A DNA stretch of 64,000 nt from an uncultured Prevotella sp. (GTDB lineage: Bacteria; Bacteroidota; Bacteroidia; Bacteroidales; Bacteroidaceae): positions 3,934 through 67,933 of the forward strand of contig URUK01000013.1 in NCBI GenBank assembly GCA_900551055.1, written 5' to 3'. Positions 17,360 to 25,778 of this stretch are shown piece by piece (the first letter of the stretch is position 1; every line of letters begins with the position of its first letter). The position numbers and the translations under genes were made by a program. Below the pieces are notes generated by a model. That model had not been told where the DNA came from. It saw only the letters and a list, made by a program, of their open reading frames with translations, and did not search any database.

Positions 17360-17788
17360 TCACCACTTATAGTACACAGTGCTTGAACCATCCTCCAGCA
17401 GTCGGCCGTCCACTATTGTCAATACAGTGCCGTCTGAGATGATTACCTTGTTGTCTGCCACCACGTAAGTGTAGTTCATTTCTGTCCCCGGGGCGTGATA
17501 CCAGCCAGGATGTCCAGGTATGGCGGCATAATCTCCTATCCAGCCTTCGGTTGAATTGCTCACCGTGCTATATTCAGTCACTGTGTTATAGTTGATGAAA
17601 TTATAAAGGAGAATGAACTCAATGCCACCGCCACCACCATTAGGGGCGTACCAGTAGCCCAACAATTCGGTTCCGCCTGTGCCTGAACCGTTATTGTCGT
17701 CGTCATCGTCACTGCATGCGGTAAAGCCTAAGCATAAGGCGAAAGCCAATATGTATAGAGGCAGAATTTTAGCTCTTAATGTTTTCAT
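17360..17788 (-). CDS. Small surface lipoprotein, unknown
   Basis: A 142-residue lipoprotein: signal ending LGFTAC (Cys25), then SDDDDDNN, an acidic run of the kind that acts as a surface-export signal in Bacteroidota. The mature part is aromatic- and Gly-rich (LLGYWYAPNGGGGG) with predicted beta strands; a lipocalin-like fold is possible, comparable to the neighbour at 17983, but no family can be named. The TATTTG-poor upstream region and repeat R4 separate it from the next gene, so it may be transcribed separately. Confidence 0.7.
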   Translation of the reverse strand: MKTLRAKILPLYILAFALCLGFTACSDDDDDNNGSGTGGTELLGYWYAPNGGGGGIEFILLYNFINYNTVTEYSTVSNSTEGWIGDYAAIPGHPGWYHAPGTEMNYTYVVADNKVIISDGTVLTIVDGRLLEDGSSTVYYKW

Positions 17789-17867
17789 GTTCCCTTTTAT
17801 CTGTTGTTTTTACTAATAATTGTCATACCAGACGTGAGAGCCTGCCAAGCGCCTCATTTTCAAGCAC

Positions 17868-17954
17868 TTTCCAATATGCCACCTTTTAGCCTGCAAAAGG
17901 TGGCATATTAGCCTGCAAAAGGTGGCCTTTTGGAAGGCAAAAGGCCACCTTTTA
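17868..17954. repeat. Family R repeat, copy R4
   Basis: Four modules (ATATGCCACCTTTT, AAAAGGTGGCATATT, AAAAGGTGGCCTTTT, AAAAGGCCACCTTTT) with linker GCCTGC used twice. The first and last pairs can form hairpins. It lies between two small lipoprotein genes. Confidence 0.85.
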
Positions 17955-17982
17955 TAAACTGGTAAATTTGTCACAAGAAGCA

Positions 17983-18411
17983 TTATTTTGAACCATACAT
18001 GCTATATCCGTCACTGTCTTCCAGCTGCATGCTTGTTTCCGTAAGTTTGACGATGCGGTATTCGCCGCTTATCACGCTTTCGTCATCAGTACTGTTGGTA
18101 GTGATGGTGACGACATTGCCTTCCAAACTCCACTCCCCAGTATATGTGCCCGACTCTTCGGAGAATGTCTGGTCTGCGTCTATGTCATAGTAATCGACAC
18201 TTCTGAAAGTACCGTTTGCATTAAATGTGACAATCGACTTCCATGAAGGATCATCTTGCGTGATGGTCCACGTGCCTACCAATAATGTTTTATAATTACT
18301 GTAATCACCACCGTTTGACCCGTTGTCGTCATCACTGTCACAGGCAGAGAACAATGCCATGCACGATATTGCCATGCACAGCGACATCAAATAAAAACTT
18401 AATTTTTTCAT
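17983..18411 (-). CDS. Lipocalin-like surface lipoprotein
   Basis: A 142-residue lipoprotein with signal ending ALFSAC (Cys24) and an acidic DSDDDNGSNGG export signal. The mature part begins LLVGTWTITQDD and continues with FNANGTFRSVDY, TYTGEWSLEGNVVTIT and IVKLTETSMQLED, the strand pattern of the lipocalin-like families common in Bacteroidota. The ligand is unknown. It follows the SUMF1-type gene by about 100 bp on the same strand and may belong to its transcript. Confidence 0.75.
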   Translation of the reverse strand: MKKLSFYLMSLCMAISCMALFSACDSDDDNGSNGGDYSNYKTLLVGTWTITQDDPSWKSIVTFNANGTFRSVDYYDIDADQTFSEESGTYTGEWSLEGNVVTITTNSTDDESVISGEYRIVKLTETSMQLEDSDGYSMYGSK

Positions 18412-18514
18412 TGCTTTTGTTTTTTTAATGGTTTTTGTTATTTAATAAGTTGTCTTGCCAACACATTTTCAGGCTTCATCCGCATTTTGCCCGACCGTGC
18501 GCAAACCACGCATG

Positions 18515-19933
18515 TCAGTCTCTTGAATACACAAGGCGCACCGTGATGTACTTCGTGTCGTAAGCGTTCTTCTCCTTAAATCTAGAGTCCTCTATGTCAC
18601 CTGCCACAGGACTGGTCTTCCAGCTTGTAACGGTGCAGCTTGAAGCCGGGTCGTCCCAGCAGCCTCCATATATGTGGCCGTCAACATTGAACTCATTTGA
18701 CGAGTCTTCGTTGCGGCATACCTCGGCATAGTTTCCAGACATGTCGTAAAATCCGAGTTCGTTAGGCTCTTTGGTTGCGATGCTGTGTCCCGAGCCTTTA
18801 CTATTGCCGCTATACCACGCGACATCGCCTATGGTGTTGCTTCCGCTGTACTTGTAATCATTGCTCTTGTTGCCTCCGCCGGCCGCAAACATCCATTCCG
18901 CTTCTGTAGGAAGCCGAAACTGAAGCCCCGTCTCCTCATAAATCTTCTCGGCAAGCGACCTTAATTCTCCCACGGACACACCACGCTCATACCGGCCAAG
19001 CCGGCCAAAAGAAATAGAACCTATCTGCAAATCCATGTCATGCGGCAACTCGGTCTGCATCATGCTGAAGTCACCGTCAGGACCGCCTTCAACCTTTATC
19101 ATCTTGAAAGTCTTGCCGCCAAGCGTGTATGTAAGCTGCTCCGTGTGGAACGACTGCACGTCGCCCATGTATGAAATGCCGTCAAACAAGGCATAAGCGC
19201 AATAATAATAGTCGGCATCGTCTATCAACCCGTTGACCGTAATGTTGAAACTGCCGTCGGCATCAGGGGTTGCCATGACGCTTTCCGCATCAGACAGGCT
19301 GCTGTCAAGACCGTACATGAATCCCACCTTGACATCGCCCGTGCTTCCTTCCACGCGCCCCGACAGCGTAGCCTCTAACATGCCGGCCTCAACGTCAGCG
19401 TCAGTAGTCACCGTAACAGGGGCGATAAAGTCGTAATCATCGGTCTTTATAGGAGCGTAGCCCACGGCTCCGTACCCGTCGTCCCATTTCACAGGCTGCC
19501 ACGTACATGCCATGGTGTTGGCCGGAAAGTCGGCATAAACATTGCCGCCACCCAGCTCTCCGACATATGTATATCCTCCGATAAGCGAGCTGAAGTCCAA
19601 GCCGCCCGTGCCGCCGGGTATGAGCACGCTCGTGGCCATCAGCTTGTCTCCGGCAAAACGGTATGCAATGCTTACACCGTTACCCGCCGACTTAAACTGC
19701 AACATGTCGGCCGCCGTTCCCGAAACTTGCCGGAAACCCTGCATGCAAGAAATGATTTCGGCTTGCGACGCGCCCCAATCCTTAGAGGCTTTTTCCAATA
19801 TATTGCCGACTTCTTCGGGCGAAATCGGAGTGTCCTCCCCGTTATCGACATCGCCGCTGTCACTGCATGACATGACTGATACTGACAGGACGGCCAAAAG
19901 GATGCAATATCCATATAATAATTTTGCTTTCAT
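18515..19933 (-). CDS. SUMF1/FGE-sulfatase-domain lipoprotein
   Basis: A 472-residue lipoprotein with signal ending SVMSC (Cys23). The middle contains a fibronectin-like beta segment, and the C-terminal 200 residues form a formylglycine-generating-enzyme-like (SUMF1) fold. Diagnostic segments are FRLPTEAEWMFAAGGG, DVAWYSGNSKGSGH, LGFYDMSGNYAEVCRN and GGCWDD. The paired catalytic cysteines of true FGE are not evident, so this is probably a binding or structural member, not a sulfatase activator. The gene starts 6 bp after the Big_2 gene ends, so the two form an operon. Confidence 0.78.
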   Translation of the reverse strand: MKAKLLYGYCILLAVLSVSVMSCSDSGDVDNGEDTPISPEEVGNILEKASKDWGASQAEIISCMQGFRQVSGTAADMLQFKSAGNGVSIAYRFAGDKLMATSVLIPGGTGGLDFSSLIGGYTYVGELGGGNVYADFPANTMACTWQPVKWDDGYGAVGYAPIKTDDYDFIAPVTVTTDADVEAGMLEATLSGRVEGSTGDVKVGFMYGLDSSLSDAESVMATPDADGSFNITVNGLIDDADYYYCAYALFDGISYMGDVQSFHTEQLTYTLGGKTFKMIKVEGGPDGDFSMMQTELPHDMDLQIGSISFGRLGRYERGVSVGELRSLAEKIYEETGLQFRLPTEAEWMFAAGGGNKSNDYKYSGSNTIGDVAWYSGNSKGSGHSIATKEPNELGFYDMSGNYAEVCRNEDSSNEFNVDGHIYGGCWDDPASSCTVTSWKTSPVAGDIEDSRFKEKNAYDTKYITVRLVYSRD

Positions 19934-19939
19934 ATTATT

Positions 19940-21067
19940 TTATTTTGACAAGTTATCCCATGCGTCTTTTGCGAGATTCAGAAGTATGTCTACCTTTTGC
20001 TCGGCATTAAGAAAGTCCATGCCTTCCGGCGCGTCTTTTACGGTCACCTTGCATGAGGCCGTCTTACCGTTAGCGGTAGACACGGTAATGGTGGCTGTGC
20101 CCTTCTTCAAACCGCGCACTTTGCCTTCCGCATCGACGGTGGCAATGGCCGGGGCGTCCGTCTCCCACGTATAAGTGGTCACCGCGTTTTCCGGAGTTAG
20201 CACCGGAGTTAGCTTAAAACGATACCCTATGGCAATATCCTGTGATGCCGGAAGAGACACCTGTTCAGGTTTTGGCATAACCTCAACCATGCCTGAAGCC
20301 GTAAGCCCTCCGTCCGTAGTTGCTGTTATCCGGGCGGTTCCTTCGCCCACAGCCGTGACCATACCTGTCGAGCTGACACTGGCTATATTCTCGTCAGACG
20401 AAGACCATGTCACATCGTCAGACGCGCCGGAAGGACTGAATTTGCAAGTAAACCGACCCTTTTCCCCTGCCAAAAGCGACATGCTTTCAGGCTCAAGTGT
20501 AACGCCAGTAGGGTCTATTTGACTTACCCTTACGGAACAAAAGCACGGCGGCCCTACTATGGGGTCAAGCGTAATAGTAGCTACACCTGAAGCAACGGCG
20601 GTCACCTTGCCGTTATCATCCACCGTGGCAACATCCTCATTGCTTGATGTCCAGGTAGGTGTGCCATGGCTGTTGCTTCTCACGAACGTCAGCTTGTGTG
20701 TCTGCCCAGGGTCTAATGTCAGGTTGGTTTCGCTGATGTTGACCGTCTCGCCGATGCACGTTATCCTGAAAGTGGCCGACCCCGTACCTGCATGGTAATT
20801 GCCATCATACGAGCCAAGGTACTCATAGACATACGAACAGGTAACGTAGGCGGCACCTGAGAAATAATGGTCAACCATCACTATCGCCCCCACCTCGGAC
20901 TTGTCGGTGAATTTCAAGCCTTCGTCGCAATGCCAGTTGGCACTTCTCACGTAACCCGCAGGCGGCTCCAACTCGAGATATTCCACAGAGCCAACCTCGA
21001 TGCTGTATTGCGCAAAAGAGCTTATCTGCCACAATAACAGCGACAATGTGAACAATAACTTTTTCAT
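19940..21067 (-). CDS. Secreted protein with three Big_2 immunoglobulin-like domains
   Basis: A 375-residue exported protein. After the signal peptide (LLFTLSLLLWQISSFAQ) there is a beta-rich N-terminal part, then three bacterial Ig-like group 2 repeats recognisable by WTSSNEDVATVDDNGKVTAV, WSSSDENIASVSSTGMVTAV and WETDAPAIATVDAEGKVRGL. A short helical tail follows. Such repeats are adhesive or spacer modules on cell surfaces. It is first in an operon with the SUMF1-type lipoprotein, 6 bp away. A TAATTTTG box about 190 nt upstream may be its promoter. Confidence 0.82.
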   Translation of the reverse strand: MKKLLFTLSLLLWQISSFAQYSIEVGSVEYLELEPPAGYVRSANWHCDEGLKFTDKSEVGAIVMVDHYFSGAAYVTCSYVYEYLGSYDGNYHAGTGSATFRITCIGETVNISETNLTLDPGQTHKLTFVRSNSHGTPTWTSSNEDVATVDDNGKVTAVASGVATITLDPIVGPPCFCSVRVSQIDPTGVTLEPESMSLLAGEKGRFTCKFSPSGASDDVTWSSSDENIASVSSTGMVTAVGEGTARITATTDGGLTASGMVEVMPKPEQVSLPASQDIAIGYRFKLTPVLTPENAVTTYTWETDAPAIATVDAEGKVRGLKKGTATITVSTANGKTASCKVTVKDAPEGMDFLNAEQKVDILLNLAKDAWDNLSK

Positions 21068-21258
21068 CTATCCAAAGATTTATCCATATATGATTAATGT
21101 GTAAAATTGAAATCACACGTCATGACAGAACTACTTGCTGACATATAAGCCATACACCACGCACCCATGCCAAGTAAACAGCCGGTTTAAGGCATGTACG
21201 ACTGTCGCCATTTAGTTTACGTTTAGGGTTGTTTGCAATAATTAAATAAATACAAGTG

Positions 21259-21266
21259 CAAAATTA
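21259..21266 (-). promoter_or_regulatory. Possible promoter of the Big_2/SUMF1 operon
   Basis: Minus-strand TAATTTTG matches TAnnTTTG. It would give a leader of about 185 nt. The rest of 21068-21428 is AT-rich and shows no ORF or repeat. Confidence 0.4.
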
Positions 21267-21428
21267 ACAACTTCTAACGAGCGCGGAATGGCAGTAATAT
21301 AAGGTAAAAATATACGGAAGTGTAATATATCGTTTGTCACCGGCGGCAGTTCAAGGCGTGGTGCGCCGGGCGTGTAAAGAAAGTGTAAACCAACAGGTTA
21401 CACTGCCAGACGGGCGGCTACCGGCGGC

Positions 21429-21638
21429 CTACTCGCCGTCCATGTCGGCCGAAAGGTCTTTGAAGAAGTCGTGCGAGAGTATGCCGGAGATGCGGCGCAG
21501 CAGGGACGTGTCGATGCTCTCGCGCCGGAAGATGTCGTAGACATTCTGGCGGTTGCAGTAGAGCTTGCGTGCGAACCACGCCACGGAACGCTCCTGGCGG
21601 CGCAACTCTTCCTCGATTTTGTTGCCGATATGTATCAT
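21429..21638 (-). CDS. Small helix-turn-helix regulator
   Basis: A 69-residue protein: MIHIGNKIEEELRRQERS, then VAWFARKLYCNRQNVYDIF and SIDTSLLRRISGIL. The pattern is a Cro/C1-type helix-turn-helix, with the VAWFARKL...RQNVYDIF helices as the DNA-binding unit. A longer frame to 21689 adds residues that do not look like part of the domain, so ATG 21638 is chosen. A promoter at about 22034 would give it a leader of about 390 nt with a strong hairpin just before the gene. The target is unknown. Confidence 0.7.
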   Translation of the reverse strand: MIHIGNKIEEELRRQERSVAWFARKLYCNRQNVYDIFRRESIDTSLLRRISGILSHDFFKDLSADMDGE

Positions 21639-22028
21639 GGCGGTAACGTTACAACAATACGGGAGCCCGACCGCCCAAGGCCCGAACACTGTTTAAGCGA
21701 ACACACCCGGCATATATAAAGACGTGGGGTTCTGACCTTGCACATCACGTCTTTAGGCCTTCGCACTGCCCTCTACAACCGAATATGCAAACCAGACAGC
21801 CCACGCCGTAGCCGTATATACCTGTGCTGGCAGATGAGGCTCTGCCGTCCTGCGCGGACGACAATAGCCTCCTGCACGTACACATATACGCACTTGTGGG
21901 CGTTGCCTTGTGCCGTATCTTCGGTTGGATTTGAATGTGCGAAGTTCAAAGACGAAAGATAACGCGCTGGTAACGCCTTGTTTTCAAATATATGCCGGTA
22001 AACGGAGCGGCGGAAGCCGCCCGTCCGA
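21639..22028 (-). promoter_or_regulatory. Long putative 5' leader of the HTH regulator
   Basis: No credible ORF fills this 390-bp interval. It is bounded by a -7 box at 22034-22041 and the HTH start. It contains a perfect 10-bp stem (21717-21726 with 21746-21755) around a 19-nt loop, close to the gene. It may be a structured leader or a separate small RNA; the sequence alone does not decide. Confidence 0.4.
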
Positions 22029-22033
22029 CATTG

Positions 22034-22041
22034 CAAAAGTA
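22034..22041 (-). promoter_or_regulatory. Promoter -7 box (TACTTTTG) of the HTH leader
   Basis: Exact TAnnTTTG on the minus strand, preceded by an AT-rich stretch. Transcription would start near 22028 and run towards the HTH gene. Confidence 0.5.
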
Positions 22042-22115
22042 TATCTTTTTTTCGAGAAATATACAGTTTGTCTACGTAAAATTCACATTCCTACGGAAAG
22101 GCCTGATACATAGAG

Positions 22116-22206
22116 CTTTGCAAAAGGCCACCTTTTACATGGTAAAAGGTGGCCTTTCGGCGCGCAATTCACGGCCTTTTGGAATGCGAAAGGCGGTGTA
22201 TTGAAT
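22116..22206. repeat. Family R repeat, copy R5
   Basis: The first pair is a hairpin with stem AAAAGGCCACCTTTTA and loop CATGG; the rest follows copy R3 almost base for base. It runs directly into the hairpin element at 22215. Confidence 0.85.
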
Positions 22207-22214
22207 TGAGAGTA

Positions 22215-22311
22215 AAGGATTAAGAGTGAAGAGTTAAGAAAATATGCCTTGCCACGTGTTTTGTGCGCATCCGGCAAGGCATATTTTCTTAACTCTTCAC
22301 TCTTAATCCTT
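22215..22311. repeat. Family H hairpin element, perfect 39-bp arms
   Basis: Arms 22215-22253 and 22273-22311 pair perfectly around a 19-nt loop. The units are 7 bp (ATTAAGA, GTGAAGA, GTTAAGA). The inner arm contains ATGCCTTG, also found just inside the elements at 33399 and 36587. It ends 24 bp from the yqeY stop. Confidence 0.9.
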
Positions 22312-22335
22312 AATTTAAAAGCGCGGCTTGTATTG

Positions 22336-22785
22336 TCAGGCGAGAAGGCGCTTGACGATGGCCGAAATCACACCGCCGTCGGCGCGGCCTGCCATCCGCT
22401 TGGTAGCCGTTCCCATCACGCGGCCCATGTCTTTCATGCCCTGCGCGCCGGTTTCGGCTATTATTTCCTTCACGGCTGCTTCTATTTCTGCCTCCGTAAG
22501 GGGCTTAGGCAGGTATTCCTCGATGACTGCCACCTGCGCCAGCTCTGCATCGGCAAGGTCTTGGCGGCCCTGTGCAGTGAATGTTGCGGCCGACTCCTTG
22601 CCCTGCTTAGCCAGCTTGGAGAGCAGCTTCAGGGCGTCGGCGTCGTCAAGATTGTCGTTCGCCCCGGGTGCGGTCTTTGCCTCGAGAAACACTTTTTTGA
22701 TATTGCGCAAGGTTTCAAGACGCACCTTGTCACGGGCCTTCATCGCCTCTTTGATGTCGTTGCTTACTTGTTCGAATAATGCCAT
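22336..22785 (-). CDS. yqeY: GatB/YqeY domain protein
   Basis: A 149-residue cytoplasmic protein of the YqeY family: MALFEQVSNDIKEAMKARD, then VRLETLRNIKKV, EYLPKPLTEAEIEAAVKEII, and MGRVMGTATKRMAGRADGG at the C-terminus. The fold resembles the tRNA-binding tail of GatB; the precise role is unknown, though tRNA-dependent amidation has been proposed for relatives. The start at 22785 was preferred over an upstream codon because MALF begins the family. It follows ftsZ on the same strand, an arrangement usual in Bacteroidales, with repeat C3 in between. Confidence 0.9.
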   Translation of the reverse strand: MALFEQVSNDIKEAMKARDKVRLETLRNIKKVFLEAKTAPGANDNLDDADALKLLSKLAKQGKESAATFTAQGRQDLADAELAQVAVIEEYLPKPLTEAEIEAAVKEIIAETGAQGMKDMGRVMGTATKRMAGRADGGVISAIVKRLLA

Positions 22786-22800
22786 AGTTGTAGAATTAAA

Positions 22801-22893
22801 GCCCCCTCCCATCCCTCCCCGAGGGGAGGAGCTGATTACCTTATATTATATATTCCGCAAGTCCCCTCCCCACGGGGAGGACGGGAGGGGGCT
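22801..22893. repeat. Family C inverted pair, C3
   Basis: A left unit (CCCCCTCCCATCCCTCCCCG, then AGGGGAGGAGCTGATTACC) and a right inverted unit (CCCCTCCCCACGGGGAGGAC...) flank an AT-rich core. The right arm ends 3 bp before the ftsZ stop codon. Confidence 0.8.
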
Positions 22894-22896
22894 GCC

Positions 22897-24219
22897 TCAT
22901 GCAAACTTTATCGTGCCCTGCACCTTTCCGCCGTCTTCCGGCTCGGTGCTTTTCACGTTGCCCATTGCCTGGTTCTTTATTTCCTCAAGCTCCTGGCGCG
23001 TGCGTTTGTAGGTAGGCGTTGACTCGACGGATGATATTACGTCGTCATTGTCAAGGTTTTCCTGCCGGAAAATGAAGATGTGGGGACGGCGTTTGTACTT
23101 CGACGCCTTGCCGTCGCCGCCGTATATGCGCTCGCGGCGCAGCTTGCGCTCGGCCTCGCGCTCCTCTTCCTCGGCGCGGCGCTCGTTCTCTTCCTGCGTA
23201 TGTTTCTTTATGTGGCTGTTCATTCCGTCCACATCTTCAATGCCGAAGCCCGTCGCAAGGATGGTTATCTTGATTTTGTCGCCGAGCGATGGGTCGAGGG
23301 CTATACCCCATTTAGTCTCGAACTTGGTCTCAAAGCGGGCCATGAAGTCGTTTACATCGTTCATCTCTTCCATCATAAGGCTGCCCTTGCTGTTGCTCTT
23401 CTCGCCGCTGAACGATATGTTGAAAAGTATCTTCTTGGAGTTGAAGATGTCGTTGTCGTTGAGCAGAGGAGAGTTCAGCGCGTCGTCGATGGCTTTCTTC
23501 ACACGGCCTTCGCCCTCACCGTAACCGGTGCTCATGATGGCCACTCCGCCGTCTTTCAGCACTGTCTTCACGTCGTTGAAGTCAAGGTTCATTATGCCGT
23601 GTACGGTTATTATTTCGGCAATGCTTTTAGCCGCAACGCTCAAAGTGTCGTCGGCCTTGCCGAAAGCGTCGAGGATTGACAGCTCAGGATATATCTCACG
23701 CAGTCGTTCGTTGTTGATTACGAGCAGCGCGTCGACATGTTTCGCCATCTCCTCAACGCCGTCAAGGGCTTGGTCAATCTTCTTTTCGCCCTCAAAACGG
23801 AAAGGTATGGTGACTATACCGACGGTGAGTATGCCCAATTCCTTTGACACACGGGCTATCACCGGAGCGGCACCGGTACCCGTTCCGCCGCCCATTCCGG
23901 CGGTGATGAAGGCCATCTTTGTGCCGTCGCTAAGCATCTTCTTCACGTCTTCAATGCTCTCCTCGGCGGCTTCGCGTGCCTTTTCAGGCTTGTTTCCGGC
24001 GCCAAGCCCCTCCTTGCCGAGCTGCAAATGCACCGGTACCGGCGAGTCGTTGAGCGCCTGGTTGTCAGTGTTGCACAGCACAAACGACACGTCGTGAATG
24101 CCCTCACGGTACATGTGGTTCACAGCATTGCCGCCGCCACCGCCAACGCCGATTACCTTTATAATACAATCTTTCTTCTTAGGTTCGCCGAAATCGACTA
24201 TGCTACGTCTTTCGCTCAT
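22897..24219 (-). CDS. ftsZ: Cell division protein FtsZ
   Basis: Tubulin-like GTPase that polymerises into the Z ring and recruits the divisome. The 440-residue protein has GVGGGGGNAVNHM at the N-terminus, the G-box GMGGGTGTGAAPV at about 107-119, and the T7 synergy loop NLDFNDVK at about 210-217. The globular core ends near residue 325 (ILATGFG). A linker of about 100 residues, rich in Glu and Arg, follows, as in other Bacteroidota. It is downstream of ftsA by 72 bp in the division operon. Confidence 0.97.
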   Translation of the reverse strand: MSERRSIVDFGEPKKKDCIIKVIGVGGGGGNAVNHMYREGIHDVSFVLCNTDNQALNDSPVPVHLQLGKEGLGAGNKPEKAREAAEESIEDVKKMLSDGTKMAFITAGMGGGTGTGAAPVIARVSKELGILTVGIVTIPFRFEGEKKIDQALDGVEEMAKHVDALLVINNERLREIYPELSILDAFGKADDTLSVAAKSIAEIITVHGIMNLDFNDVKTVLKDGGVAIMSTGYGEGEGRVKKAIDDALNSPLLNDNDIFNSKKILFNISFSGEKSNSKGSLMMEEMNDVNDFMARFETKFETKWGIALDPSLGDKIKITILATGFGIEDVDGMNSHIKKHTQEENERRAEEEEREAERKLRRERIYGGDGKASKYKRRPHIFIFRQENLDNDDVISSVESTPTYKRTRQELEEIKNQAMGNVKSTEPEDGGKVQGTIKFA

Positions 24220-24291
24220 ATCTAAATATCAGTTTAATCTTGGTGAATTATCATGTTTACGCTGTCCCGACACCTTGCGGCAGACGCATTG

Positions 24292-25740
24292 TCAATCCTC
24301 CGCCACAAGCCCTTTAAGGAACGACTTTAACTTGTCAAAACGCTTCTTCATGCTCTTGTTCTCGCCAACTTGCTCCGCTTCAAGCCGTGCGGCCTCTTCG
24401 GCTTCGCGCTTTGCAGCCTCTTCGGCAGCCTTGCGGCGCTGTTCCTCGATGGCCGCTTTCTCTGCGGCGGTTGGCACAACGCCCGGCTCCATCTCGCTTG
24501 CACTGCGCGGAGGCTGGTGCAGGTCGGCAGGTTTGGCCGACGGCTTCGACTGCTTGTCAGCGCTGAACAGGTCTGCATTGTCAGGCGTTTCCTCGCCGGC
24601 GCAGTTCATGTCTCCCTTCGCCAGTATGCCGAGCACAGTGTTCATGGTGCCGTCGTGGGCTGTTATGCTGGGATTGTTAGACGTTATTGTCTGCGTTACA
24701 AACTTCGCGATACGTATCTTTTCAATGTGTGTGTGGTTGCGGAACGCCTTGTCTATGTCTTTCATGTTCGCCCCGCCGCCGGTCAGGATGATGCCTCCGA
24801 GCAAACGGTCGGCATACTCCGAAGGTACCTGATACCAAACGTTCTCTATGATTTCCAGCAGCCTTCCCTCAACGATTTCAATGAACTTGCGGCTCTCCAC
24901 ACTGCGTTCCTCATCGATGGGGAGCATCAGCGTGTTGTCTATTTCATTGTTGTCAGTGTATGCGCAACCATATCTCAATTTCATCTTCTCGGCCACAGCC
25001 TCGTCCATCTGCAACGAAGCGATGTCCTTGGTTATGTTGTTTCCGCCGAGCGGGATTACCGACAAATGGCGCAGTATGTTCTTATAATATACCGAAACGG
25101 TGGTAGTCCCCGCGCCGAGGTCAACCAACACACATCCCGAACGCTTCTCAGCGTCGGTCAGAACGCTGTCGGCCAACGCCAGCGGAGCAAGATACATCTC
25201 CGCAATCGCCACGTCGGCAGAGCTGAAACACTTGTTCAGATTGCGGTAAAAAGCCTTCCTCCACAGTATGTTCAGGAAGTTTCCTTCAAGCCGGCTGCAC
25301 TGTATGCCCACCGGGTCGAGCTGCAACTGGCTGTCAACTTTGTACTCCTGTGTGGCCGCATCCAGTATTTCCTGCTCCTGGTATGACATGTTGCGGTTGA
25401 TGTCCATCAGCTCGTTGACCATTTCCTGCGATACAATCGTGTCGGCAGGAAGGTCTTTCACTATGACGTTCCTTACGCTTTGGATTGACTGTCCGCCAAC
25501 TCCCACGTAGACTTTGGATATTTCCGACTTCAACGCCACGGAGAGTTTCTTCACTATATTGGCGATGCACTGCACCGTCTGGTTTATGTTGTAAACAATG
25601 CCTTTTCGTATAAAGGAAGACGAGTCCTCCTTTACCACGGCAAGCACGGATATGCTTCCGTCGAGGTTTTTCTTTCCTGCTATGCCTGTAACCTTTGACG
25701 AGCCAAGCTCAATCGCCACGATAAAGTCCTTTGCTGCCAT
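24292..25740 (-). CDS. ftsA: Cell division protein FtsA
   Basis: Actin-like ATPase that ties FtsZ filaments to the inner membrane. The 482 residues begin DFIVAIELGSSKVTGIAGKK (phosphate 1), and include VGVGGQSIQSV, CVLVDLGAGTTTVSVY (phosphate 2, about 200-215) and GGIILTGGGANMKDI (adenosine motif). A long variable C-terminal tail has an Ala/Glu-rich coiled segment and ends in a probable amphipathic membrane helix, KKRFDKLKSFLKGLV. It lies between ftsQ (38 bp upstream) and ftsZ in the operon. Confidence 0.96.
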   Translation of the reverse strand: MAAKDFIVAIELGSSKVTGIAGKKNLDGSISVLAVVKEDSSSFIRKGIVYNINQTVQCIANIVKKLSVALKSEISKVYVGVGGQSIQSVRNVIVKDLPADTIVSQEMVNELMDINRNMSYQEQEILDAATQEYKVDSQLQLDPVGIQCSRLEGNFLNILWRKAFYRNLNKCFSSADVAIAEMYLAPLALADSVLTDAEKRSGCVLVDLGAGTTTVSVYYKNILRHLSVIPLGGNNITKDIASLQMDEAVAEKMKLRYGCAYTDNNEIDNTLMLPIDEERSVESRKFIEIVEGRLLEIIENVWYQVPSEYADRLLGGIILTGGGANMKDIDKAFRNHTHIEKIRIAKFVTQTITSNNPSITAHDGTMNTVLGILAKGDMNCAGEETPDNADLFSADKQSKPSAKPADLHQPPRSASEMEPGVVPTAAEKAAIEEQRRKAAEEAAKREAEEAARLEAEQVGENKSMKKRFDKLKSFLKGLVAED

Positions 25741-25778
25741 ACACTTGTATATTTTGTTTCCCTTTTTTGTTTTCTCTT

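Noticed and set aside
21773..22036. Minus-strand 87-codon frame upstream of the HTH gene
   Set aside because: Start lies at the putative transcription start and the product has no domain; kept as leader RNA instead, although a leader peptide cannot be excluded.
24370..25386. 338-codon frame antisense to ftsA, and similar long antisense frames over murC, rnr and the fructokinase
   Set aside because: The sense genes have clear catalytic motifs; the antisense frames are GC-skew shadows without starts, motifs or promoters.
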